Part shown: piece after piece, positions 10,301 to 18,479 of the stretch
Position numbering within the stretch: position 1 is the stretch's first letter
Layout of the letters: every line of letters begins with the position of its first letter
From: Chondrus crispus
Lineage: Eukaryota; Rhodophyta; Florideophyceae; Gigartinales; Gigartinaceae
Assembly (NCBI RefSeq): GCF_000350225.1
Contig: NW_005179137.1
Coordinates: 79,160 to 143,159, forward strand
Direction: 5' to 3'
Length of the DNA: 64,000 nt
The notes under the pieces: generated by a model
Told to the model about the DNA's origin: nothing
Databases searched by the model: none
The model's input: the letters and a program-made list of their open reading frames with translations, nothing else
Position numbers and translations under genes: made by a program

Positions 10301-11523
10301 GCAGTCGCCACTACAGTTGAGCCTCGTCTGATCATGCATTTTCCATTTTCGAACCCAACTTTTAGTCCAAGTTCAGTCATTCGACTGACAGAGAGCAGAG
10401 AGAACGCAAAGTCCGGAACGTGCAATACATCCGTCAACTTGCACGGTTCGATGCGGCCATTCACATTTAACTTCAAGTGAACGTCACCACGGTCGGCAAC
10501 CTTTGCACTAGCCTTGGTTCCCATCTGAACAGAGGCGGATTCAAGTGGCTCATACGTTGCAAACAAAGATCGGTCATTTGTAATATGAGCTGTACAAGCT
10601 GAATCTACGAGCCACGAAGGCAACATCTCCATATCGTTCGTGTGCGAAGCTTTCGACATCAGACATGTGAAGTCGACGCTGTTTACAACCATGTCGGGAT
10701 CAGGTTTCTGTGTGACAAATGCAGATTGTTTCTGCTGAGACATACGCGGTTTATATCCGCTAGGAGGAGCCGGGCGACGCCCATTCAAATCCTTTCCCCA
10801 GCAGCGGGTTGCCGTATGGCCTGTATGACCGCAGTTCGTGCATTTGTAATCATTTATGTCCCGATTGTTCGGGGCACGATTAACCAGAGCCGATGTCTGT
10901 GAGGAGCTAGACTTCATGTTTGCTCGTTGCTCTTCCTGCAGCAGACGACTTTTCACAAAGTCCAAACTGAATATCTTTTCCTCATTACCGAGAGCATCAA
11001 GTGCAACGATGAGAGCCTCGAAACGGGCAGGCAGACCGTTGAGCACTGCCATGGCCATCTCCTTGTCATCGATGTTTACGCTCATTGACTTGAGGATGGC
11101 TGCCAGCTGCTTGACACGATTGATGTATGCAAGCACCTTTTCACCGGAAAGCATCTTCACAGTGTAGAACTCACGACGTGCAGCTAGTTTGTTCAGCAAA
11201 GTGTGCCTCTCAAACACGTTGACAATAGCTTCCCACATCTCATGAGCAGTATCAACATCACGTACATGCTCAAGATGCTCATCTGATAGGGAGAGACCAA
11301 TCAGTGCTTTAGCTTTACTGTCACCTCTGATCCACTTCTTACGCTCTTCCGCGCGTTCCTCACTTGGAACTCTTCCCTCAACGATGTATTGGTCAACATC
11401 ACGTAGAGCAAGCAGAAGTTGTATTTTCTGCTTCCACACGTAGAAGTTGGAGTCCGTCAGTTTGTCGATTCTGATGGATCCTCCTCCTCCTTGATCTTCC
11501 ATTTTAGTGCAAATAAACTTCAA
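7384..11523 (-). CDS. Copia gag-pol polyprotein, family B, copy B#1 (intact)
   Basis: The frame has 1379 codons and no break. Domains in order: Gag (about 15-200), zinc knuckle C-x2-C-x4-H-x4-C at 228-241, aspartic protease with DSA at 307-309, integrase zinc site (HERFAH ... CSACVYGKATRS, about 435-490), integrase core with D512, D575 and E611, an acidic linker (735-812) followed by a basic patch RRSTRIRKTPG, reverse transcriptase with QMDVVTAFLNG (about 963-973) and YVDD at 1051-1054, and RNase H with SDADWGG (about 1222-1228) and CEAEYIAL. Gag-Pol in one frame in the order integrase-RT is diagnostic of Ty1/copia. The likely start is Met 8 (MEDQ). The protease has DSA rather than the usual DSG in every family B copy. 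It acts in cytoplasmic virus-like particles to copy and integrate the element. Confidence 0.96.
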   Translation of the reverse strand: MKFICTKMEDQGGGGSIRIDKLTDSNFYVWKQKIQLLLALRDVDQYIVEGRVPSEERAEERKKWIRGDSKAKALIGLSLSDEHLEHVRDVDTAHEMWEAIVNVFERHTLLNKLAARREFYTVKMLSGEKVLAYINRVKQLAAILKSMSVNIDDKEMAMAVLNGLPARFEALIVALDALGNEEKIFSLDFVKSRLLQEEQRANMKSSSSQTSALVNRAPNNRDINDYKCTNCGHTGHTATRCWGKDLNGRRPAPPSGYKPRMSQQKQSAFVTQKPDPDMVVNSVDFTCLMSKASHTNDMEMLPSWLVDSACTAHITNDRSLFATYEPLESASVQMGTKASAKVADRGDVHLKLNVNGRIEPCKLTDVLHVPDFAFSLLSVSRMTELGLKVGFENGKCMIRRGSTVVATATLVGELYVVDIVSDIGSAHAATLQTWHERFAHVHSQGIASMIRDNVVSGVKLLGNEANKINNTDNDCISEKCSACVYGKATRSMIPKERSSRRAYFCLDLVHSDVCGPLEVQSIGGAKYFITFIDDHSNWSVVYPMHHKSEAFERYKMFAQLAQTHTGRKIKVLRTDRGGEYLSTEFKSFLIANGTQHQMTTAYTPEQNGVAERLNRTLVNLVRSMLAHKKVTKGFWAEALANAVYVRNRVTSGAIPPKMTPYHLWMKSVPNVGHLRVFGSKCWYTLPKHNIQKLDARAKEAMFLGHAENTKAYKLWDGDLHKVIVSRDVTFDESTGGKSGEPMDTNEEATTDDDTINLNIDEEVAENDAVASEASSPDEQQDSDESSNSSPTAGEDETTETVEQHVVEEETIDPPTNLRRSTRIRKTPGAWWAAALVTAGLLSHAHVITEIPNSYKQAMGSPKARFWQKGIDKELASQHKNKTWTLVPRSQASNVLTSRWVFGVKQLPDESGKLVETAKGRLVARGFQQVEGIDYTETFAPVIKFTTIRLLLALVAHFDLELHQMDVVTAFLNGDLHEEIYMEQPEGCIDKVKPDSVCKLLKAIYGLKQAHRQWHSKIDEFLITELGFNTTRSDPCLYIRRQGNVIMIIALYVDDLLLAGSDLEAILWMKNELNKRFDMKDLGEAKTCIGLEIDRIRSKHVLTVTQSKYAQAVLKRFKMSACNPCVTPMEQSRHVTMQVAETGTDDNPCFEPYRQAIGCLMFLMVGTRPDIAFAIGKLSQHCADPHESHWSGVKRVLRYLRGSQHLGIVFGKDDLGTELHGYSDADWGGCLESRKSTSGYVFKLCDGPISWASRKQTVVAKSTCEAEYIALSEACKEAAWLRRFHADVLGANSDPTIRVGCDNAGTIAFTQNESTNRRNKHIDITYHFVRDAVQRKLVTLYHCPTTEMPADMLTKPLGGVLFEKFVGMVGLSECKAAQSM

Positions 11524-11542
11524 GTATTCGAAAATCCGTTCG

Positions 11543-11590
11543 GGGATCCCAAGCCGTTAACCGATAGTCAACACAATGGCAAGCCCACCC
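11543..11590 (-). promoter_or_regulatory. 48-bp shared leader block, copy B#1
   Basis: This is the minus-strand copy of the block described at 1761-1808. It lies between the zinc-finger gene and gag-pol. Almost every base is kept, although the flanking B leader shares little with the A leader. Confidence 0.7.
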
Positions 11591-11674
11591 GTCTAAGAAG
11601 TTCGATATGATTACTATGAAGTTGCACTAGGAGAAATTTGCGAACAGATATGTGAATTTATTTGGATGAAATCC

Positions 11675-12346
11675 CTAACTATTCTGTTCACAAACTACCT
11701 TTAAGTGTGCGGCACCGTTCTCGTGGCACTTCAGGTGCCCGTGAGACTCAAAGACGCGATTGCAAGGGATACAACGCGGAGTCTCCTTAGCGTTGGCAAC
11801 TTGAATGCGATGAGACCTGGACTGAATGTGGTCGTAAAAGGCCTTCGCACTATTGCCACTAACGCCGCACACTTTACAATACCGCTTATACCGCGGGCAC
11901 ACCTTACGATTCCTCTTGCGCTCACGCTTGAACTGCTTATCCGCGAGAACAGCCGCTTTCCGAGCAGAAAGTCGATGCGTAGTTCTCTTTATTGGTGCGG
12001 GAACAGAGCGCGGAATACGAGGAATCCTATATGGTGCGCAACTCGAGGACGGACCCGGAAGCGCGAGCCGAGGTGAAGGTTGATCCTCAGGCTCAAGCAC
12101 CTCAACGGATACGACCTCCGATGTCCGAACCGTTCGACCGGTAACAAGCTTCCCAGGCGCAGAGCGCACCGGTACTAATTCCAGATCTAACACAACCCCG
12201 TAAAAACAGGTATTCACAATAAGGAATATGAAGATAATCGTCAGTAACAGATTTTGGAATTATTGCTCTTAAGAACCACCAAAACGTGCAAAGACAATCA
12301 CTTAGATGTGTAGGAAATGGAAAGAAACTCAAAACTTACTTTGCAT
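11675..12346 (-). CDS. Accessory two-C2H2 zinc-finger protein of family B (copy B#1), predicted spliced
   Basis: The open frame 11675-12217 has no ATG. An ATG at 12346 (ATGCAAA) ends exactly at a consensus donor GTAAGT. An acceptor TTAG at 12188-12187 joins it in frame, giving MQNLELVPV... and a protein of about 172 residues. Numbering the unspliced frame from 12217, a basic stretch (FKRERKRNRK, from about 96) precedes C114-x2-C117-x12-H130-x5-H136 and C149-x2-C152-x12-H165-x5-H171. This spacing is that of U1/JAZ/matrin-type fingers, which often bind dsRNA or RNA-DNA hybrids. It lies between the 5' LTR and gag-pol on the same strand, with 151 bp to the gag-pol start. It is kept in five copies. 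Role unknown: RNA packaging, chaperone activity or host silencing are possibilities. Confidence 0.75.
12187..12339 (-). other. Predicted 153-bp intron of the zinc-finger gene (B#1)
   Basis: The donor is GTAAGT (12339-12334) and the acceptor GTGTTAG ends at 12187 after a T-rich stretch. The intron length is also 153 bp in the + copy (56274-56426). The donor is intact in the copies at 22277, 29272, 36980 and 54413, but reads GTAACT in the 56274 copy. Confidence 0.6.
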
Positions 12347-12687
12347 GAGAGAACGAAGAAAAACCAAATGCGAGATTGACGACGACGGCGGTAGCGGGAG
12401 CGAAAACGAAGACGAAGACCAAAGACAGAGACAGCAGCAAGAACCACAGCAAGAACAAAAGCCAAACCAAGAACGAAGACAACGAAGACAGCGGGGGCGA
12501 TGACCAAAACCAATTCACACAAGAGAGCAAGAACGACAGCAGCAGCGAAAACCAAAACCAAGAACGACGGCAAGAACGAGAGCGACAACGACAGCGAGAA
12601 GACCAGCGGAAAGAACGACGAGAAACGGCAGCGAAAACGACAGCGACAACGACGGCAGAAACAACGGAACGAGAACGACAGACTCAT
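12298..12687 (-). CDS. Hydrophobic leader reading frame of family B (copy B#1)
   Basis: A 129-codon ATG-initiated frame lies in the pyrimidine-rich leader. It reads two strongly hydrophobic runs (LVLVFAAAVVLALL and VFVVFVLGLAFVLAVVLAAV) and then a basic cluster (RLRFRSRYRRRRQSR). If the predicted intron is removed it ends 3 codons after the splice point, with its stop overlapping the zinc-finger start region. The frame is open in all copies, but the underlying DNA is a low-complexity CTGTCGTT-type repeat, so this may be a by-product. It matches no family I recognise. Confidence 0.3.
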   Translation of the reverse strand: MSLSFSFRCFCRRCRCRFRCRFSSFFPLVFSLSLSLSFLPSFLVLVFAAAVVLALLCELVLVIAPAVFVVFVLGLAFVLAVVLAAVSVFGLRLRFRSRYRRRRQSRIWFFFVLSCKVSFEFLSISYTSK

Positions 12688-12709
12688 GCAGTGAAACGAC
12701 AGCGAGGGG

Positions 12710-12723
12710 CTGGGCCCATAACC
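12710..12723 (-). other. Primer-binding site of B#1
   Basis: The minus strand reads GGTTATGGGCCCAG directly after LTR-B2 (…TACTATTA), which marks the 5' end of the B#1 internal region. Confidence 0.85.
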
Positions 12724-13987
12724 TAATAGTAGGTTCGGAGGGGCAAGGGAAAGAAGGAAGGCAGGTTGATGTGTGTGAGTGAAGGAGTTGGTACCGAGGT
12801 TTACTTTGAAGCCGTTTTCCTGCGATACTTATACACTTCGAGTGCTACACTATCGCTCTACTCCGACTCCCAGTAAACCATACTCTACTATGCGCGACCA
12901 AGCGCGGTCCTCTTGTGGCCCGACCATACTGTTCGATTTCCACCTTACGAATCGATTCGTAACTATTAGCTCACAACTATTTCTACACATTCCAAATGAC
13001 TGTAAACCATGGCCCTATGCATGCAACTGTTTCACACCTTACTAATCTGCATCCAGTCATGCCAGACTTCATTGTTGTGCAACGAACAACTTGGCACTTG
13101 TCTATTTCCAACAACGCAAACGTCTTTCATATCACAATCGCCATACGTATCCTTGTTTCTCACCTTACTAATTTCGCCAAGCACTGTCAGATAATTATGG
13201 CAAGTTATAACAATGTGCATCCAGACTTTCTACACAACTCACATGAGAATACATGTAAATCACACGAGTACTGTCATGAACTTGCATCCAACGGCGCACC
13301 ATGACGAGAGCACAGTGCAACGGCGCATGCTCACGCAAGACTCGCATACAGCGTGACGCGTACACAGAATAATCGCACAACTGTATTCCTCTCGCCACAA
13401 GTACTTGTTGTACTTTTGATTCACATGTACTGTACTCGGACACGCGCAGGATCGCAAACAGTCTGACACTGTAAAACTGTAAACCCTCATGTGCATACAC
13501 CTGGATGCGTGTACATGTGTACGTACACGAATCCACCTGGCGACGTGTACATGTGTACACGGGATACATGTGTCCCGCCCGGGGGCCTCATGCAATTACC
13601 CATTACAACCATGGCAAACCACTTGAAACCCCCAAAACAACGTAATTATGGCATATACAGGCCATTTAAAGTACATCACAAGGCCAATGACGCACACGTG
13701 GACAACACTCGACCAATAGATTTGCAGCATTAGACCTGAGGGCCAATAGAATTGCAGTATTTCCTGTGTAGTCTATAGTGCTACGGGCCAAGGTTCCACT
13801 TGGCAAAACTATGCAAATTTGCATGACCCTCCGAGAAGCCACTTTCGTCCCCGGAACCCCAAAATCTGGGATTTTACACGTGTCATGTCGTGATATGGGT
13901 AAGAGTGCCCGGACCGTGCAGTCATGTACACGTGGCACTCCATTTTGACCTTTTCAGATAACAGCATGTGGTCGCACATTTTCAATA
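12724..13987 (-). mobile_element. LTR-B2 shared between B#1 and the next unit
   Basis: This 1264-bp B2 LTR has a primer-binding site on its left and CTCACCATATGC (the inside of LTR-B1) on its right. It serves as the 5' LTR of B#1 and at the same time occupies the place of the nested solo LTR of the next unit. That is the product expected from LTR-LTR recombination between a 5' LTR-B2 and a solo LTR-B2, or from mis-joining of repeats in assembly. Confidence 0.85.
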
Positions 13988-15080
13988 CTCACCATATGCA
14001 CGACCAAGCGCGGTCCTCTTCTGGCCCGTCCACACTGTTCTATTTCCACCTTACGAATTGACTATTGACTATCAGTGCACAACAGTTTCTACACATTTCG
14101 AGTGACTGTAAACCATGGCCCTATGCATGCAATCGTTTCACACCTTACTAATCTGCATCCAGACATGACAGAATATATTCTTGCACAATGAACAACTTGG
14201 CATCTCTCTATTTCCAACAGCGCAAAGTCCTGTCTTATCTCAGTCCCCATACATGCCCTTGTTTCGTACCTTACTAATTTCGGTACACACTGCCAGACAA
14301 CTATCATGGATAGCAACAATGTGCATCCAGACTTTCTACACATCTCACGTGATATCCGATGTGAATCACACGAGTACTGTCATCAACTTGCATCCAACGG
14401 CGCACCATAACGAGAGCACAGTACAACGTGGCATGCTGACGAGAGTGTAGTACACCGGCGCATGCTGATGCAAGGGTCGCATACAGCGTGACGCGTACAC
14501 TGAATACTCACGTAAGTACATGTCTCTTGCGAGAAATACTTGTTGTACTTTTAATTCACATGTACTGTGCTCGGACACGCGCCGGACCGTATGTAGGCGA
14601 CGTGTACAAGTGTACGTACACGCAGCAACCTGGCGATGTGTACATGTGTACACCGCACACAAGTGTCCAGCGCCAAGGCCACACGTAATTACCCATTACA
14701 ACCATGGTGAACAACTTGAAACCCCCAAAATGATGTAATTAAAACGTATACCGCTCATTCAAGATATATCACCAGCATGACTGCATATAAGTGGACAATA
14801 ACAGACCAATAGAATTGCAGCATTCGAACCGACACGCAATAGATTTGCAGTATTGCCTGTGTAGCCCTATAACGGTTCGGGCCAAATGCAAATTTTCGGC
14901 ATTTATGCAAATTTGCATAACCCTCCAAAAGTCCACTTTCGTCCCCAGAACCCCAAAATCTGAGACTTTACACGTGTCATGTGGTGATATGGGGTGAGGG
15001 TCCGGACCGTCGAGTCATGTACACGTGTCACTCGATTTTGCACTTTCCAGATAACAGCATGTGGTCGCACATTTTCAATA
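13988..15080 (-). mobile_element. LTR-B1 remainder (3' LTR of B#2)
   Basis: The CTCAC duplication (13988-13992) is followed by 1088 bp identical in extent to 6285-7372. The polypurine tract and B gag-pol 3' end follow. The outer 163 bp of this LTR are missing. Confidence 0.85.
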
Positions 15081-15310
15081 CCTCCCCTCGATCACATGCT
15101 TTGGGCAGCTTTGCACTCGGAAAGCCCAACCATGCCCACGAACTTTTCAAACAGCACGCCACCAAGTGGTTTGGTCAGCATATCGGCTGGCATTTCTGTT
15201 GTCGGACAATGGTACAATGTGACCAGTTTTCGCTGCACCGCATCTCGGACAAAATGATACGTAATATCAATGTGCTTGTTCCGACGATTTGTAGATTCGT
15301 TCTGAGTAAA

Positions 15311-16574
15311 TAATAGTAGGTTCGGAGGGGCAAGGGAAAGAAGGAAGGCAGGTTGATGTGTGTGAGTGAAGGAGTTGGTACCGAGGTTTACTTTGAAGCC
15401 GTTTTCCTGCGATACTTATACACTTCGAGTGCTACACTATCGCTCTACTCCGACTCCCAGTAAACCATACTCTACTATGCGCGACCAAGCGCGGTCCTCT
15501 TGTGGCCCGACCATACTGTTCGATTTCCACCTTACGAATCGATTCGTAACTATTAGCTCACAACTATTTCTACACATTCCAAATGACTGTAAACCATGGC
15601 CCTATGCATGCAACTGTTTCACACCTTACTAATCTGCATCCAGTCATGCCAGACTTCATTGTTGTGCAACGAACAACTTGGCACTTGTCTATTTCCAACA
15701 ACGCAAACGTCTTTCATATCACAATCGCCATACGTATCCTTGTTTCTCACCTTACTAATTTCGCCAAGCACTGTCAGATAATTATGGCAAGTTATAACAA
15801 TGTGCATCCAGACTTTCTACACAACTCACATGAGAATACATGTAAATCACACGAGTACTGTCATGAACTTGCATCCAACGGCGCACCATGACGAGAGCAC
15901 AGTGCAACGGCGCGTGCTCACGCAAGACTCGCATACAGCGTGACGCGTACACAGAATAATCGCACAACTGTATTCCTCCCGCGAGAAGCACTTGTTGTAC
16001 TTTTGATTCACATGTACTGTACTCGGACACGCGCAGGATCGCAAACAGTCTGACACTGTAAAACTGTAAACCCTCATGTGCATACACCTGGATGCGTGTA
16101 CATGTGTACGTACACGAATCCACCTGGCGACGTGTACATGTGTACACGGGATACATGTGTCCCGCCCGGGGGCCCCATGCAATTACCCATTACAACCATG
16201 GCAAACCACTTGAAACCCCCAAAACAACGTAATTATGGCATATACAGGCCATTTAAAGTACATCACAAGGCCAATGACGCACACGTGGACAACACTCGAC
16301 CAATAGATTTGCAGCATTAGACCTGAGGGCCAATAGAATTGCAGTATTTCCTGTGTAGTCTATAGTGCTACGGGCCAAGGTTCCACTTGGCAAAACTATG
16401 CAAATTTGCATGACCCTCCGAGAGGCCACTTTCGTCCCCGGAACCCCAAAATCTGGGATTTTACACGTGTCATGTCGTGATATGCGTAAGAGCGCCCGGA
16501 CCGTGCAGTCATGTACACGTGTCACTCGATTTTGACCTTTTCAGATAACAGCATGTGGTCGCACATTTTCAATA
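15311..16574 (-). mobile_element. Solo LTR-B2 in B#2 RNase H
   Basis: This 1264-bp LTR is flanked by GTAAA at 15306-15310 and 16575-16579. The same right-hand junction (LTR-B2 then GTAAACGCAATCG) appears at 23925/23926, where the left flank is instead a primer-binding site. Confidence 0.95.
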
Positions 16575-16950
16575 GTAAACGCAATCGTACCAGCGTTGTC
16601 ACATCCAACGCGAATTGTTGGATCCGAATTCGCACCAAGTACATCGGCATGGAAGCGTCGAAGCCACGCGGCCTCTTTGCATGCTTCACTGAGTGCGATG
16701 TATTCTGCCTCACAAGTAGACTTTGCAACTACTGTTTGCGATTTTGACCTTTTCAGATAACAGCATGTGGTCGCACATTTTCAATAGTAAACGCAATCGT
16801 ACCAGCGTTGTCACATCCAACGCGAATTGTTGGATCCGAATTCGCACCAAGTACATCGGCATGGAAGCGTCGAAGCCACGCGGCCTCTTTGCATGCTTCA
16901 CTGAGTGCGATGTATTCTGCCTCACAAGTAGATTTTGCAACTACTGTTTG
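16527..16950 (-). repeat. 212-bp tandem duplication across the LTR-B2 / RNase H junction
   Basis: 16527-16738 and 16739-16950 are near-identical. Each starts CGATTTTGACCTTTTCAG (the LTR tail) and ends CTACTGTTTG in RNase H. Because the copy spans the junction, the duplication happened after the solo LTR inserted. Confidence 0.92.
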
Positions 16951-17392
16951 TTTCCGGGAAGCCCAACTGATAGGCCCATCACAAAGCTTGAACACGTACC
17001 CACTCGTCGATTTTCGTGATTCAAGGCATCCACCCCAATCTGCGTCGCTATACCCATGAAGTTCCGTACCAAGATCATCTTTACCAAACACTATTCCAAG
17101 ATGCTGGGACCCACGCAAGTATCTCAAAACACGTTTCACACCTGTCCAATGCGAATTGTGAGGGTCGGCACAGTGTTGAGATAACTTTCCAATGGCAAAC
17201 GCAATATCGGGGCGGGTCCCAACCATTAGGAACATTAGACATCCAATGGCCTGACGATATGGTTCAAAGCATGGGTTGTCATCAGTGCCAGTTTCCGCAA
17301 CTTGCATTGTGACATGTCGAGACTGTTCCATCGGAGTAACGCAAGGATTGCATGCCGACATTTTGAACCGTTTCAGTACTGCTTGGGCATAC

Positions 17393-18131
17393 TATAGAAA
17401 GGTCAGCGGGGCAGAGGGAAGAAGGATGGTTGAAGGTTGCTGGTGGTTGACGGGAAAAGAAGTTGATGCCATTTTACTCTTGGTCGCCAACTATTGGCGC
17501 TACTTATACTCTTCGAACTACATACAATACGAGCCATTAGGGCTGGTCACGTGACTCTCCTTCTTGCACTGGTTGATAATCAAGTGACTCTCCCTGTTGC
17601 ACTCTCGGTTGATAATCAAGTGACTCTCCTATTTCCACTCTCGGTTGATAATCAAATGACTCTCCTTCTTGCACTCTCGGTTGATAATCAAGTGACTCTC
17701 CTACTTCCACTCTCCGTTGATAATCAAATGACTCTCCTTCTTGCACTCTCTCTTGCTAATAATTTGGGACCGTTTGAGAGTCAATAATATCTGAATGTAC
17801 TGTACTGTAGATTACAGATTTTACACTACGATTAATAACCACTGTGGCACATACGTCATACGTATCACACACGTGTCAAATCGAGAAAAATGAAACATGT
17901 TCAGAATGTACTGTAGAGTGCCACGAGGTACATAACTTACACGTGTCAACACCAAAATTGAAACATGCTCGGAAATGATAGGAAAGTGCAACCGTGTACA
18001 AATATGACACGTGTCCACCTTGAAGACCAAACATCCTGAGAATGCTCTTGCAAGCATTTTAGGTTTCGTCGACGTACACGTGTATTATCTGTCAGGCTTG
18101 GAGCTTAGCATGTGGTCGAAGATTTCCAACA
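17393..18131 (-). mobile_element. LTR-A2 (3' LTR) of a family A element inserted in B#2
   Basis: This 739-bp LTR reads TGTTGGAAATC ... CTTTCTATA on the minus strand. It is followed by a polypurine tract (GATCGAGGGGGAG) and the family A gag-pol C-terminus. It begins within the B gag-pol frame after GGGCATAC. Its partner LTR is lost in the assembly gap. Confidence 0.9.
17560..17760 (-). repeat. About 36-bp iterons in LTR-A2 (five copies here)
   Basis: Each unit holds TTGATAATCAA (a near-palindrome) plus GTGACTCTCC or ATGACTCTCC and CACTCTC. The LTR at 41596-42331 also has five, and the one at 47649-48347 has three plus a separate duplication of about 31 bp (ending near 47833). They lie upstream of the TATA-like box (17501-17509 on the minus strand), so they are candidate U3 enhancer repeats. 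Confidence 0.75.
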
Positions 18132-18142
18132 CTCCCCCTCGA

Positions 18143-18379
18143 TCACATGCTTTTACTGGACACTGCAAGCCCCAGAAGTTCTACAAACTTCTGGAATAGA
18201 ATTCGCCCAAGTGCTTTGGTTAAGATATCGGCAGGCATCGAAGTGGTCGGACAATGCGACAAATACACAATGTTTCTCTTAATAGCATCTCGTACGTAGT
18301 GGTATTTTACATCAACATGTTTGTTGCGACGGTTGATCGATTCATTCTGTGCAAACGAAATCGTCCCTGCATTGTCACA
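18143..18379 (-). pseudogene. Family A gag-pol C-terminal fragment (RNase H end), cut by gap
   Basis: The fragment encodes the last 79 residues: CDNAGTISFAQNESINRR ... PADILTKALGRILFQKF. It is near-identical to 42343-42579. The rest of the element is not in the assembly. Confidence 0.9.
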
Positions 18380-18479
18380 NNNNNNNNNNNNNNNNNNNNN
18401 NNNNNNNNNNNNNNNNNNNNNNNNNNNNNNNNNNNNNNNNNNNNNNNNNNNNNNNNNNNNNNNNNNNNNNNNNNNNNNN
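18380..18479. other. Assembly gap (100 N)
   Basis: Exactly 100 N join a family A fragment to a family B fragment. By comparison with complete copies the true missing piece should hold about 5.8 kb of the family A element (equivalent of 42580-48347) plus about 338 bp of B gag-pol (equivalent of 8204-8541), roughly 6.1 kb in all. Confidence 0.95.

Larger units (their letters stand above)
15092..17392 (-). pseudogene. Family B gag-pol B#2, 3' part (RNase H), broken
   Basis: The C-terminal codons (15092-15310) and RNase H / RT tail (16575-17392) are split by a solo LTR-B2 with TSD GTAAA. A 212-bp tandem duplication then repeats the LTR end and part of RNase H. At 17393 a family A LTR-A2 interrupts the frame within the codons for SKYAQAV. 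The rest resumes after the assembly gap at 18480. Confidence 0.9.

Noticed and set aside
17537..17787. Repeat-containing open frames (DYQPRV and DNQVTLLL repeats)
   Set aside because: They are translations of the LTR-A2 iterons; unit number varies and no start context is seen.
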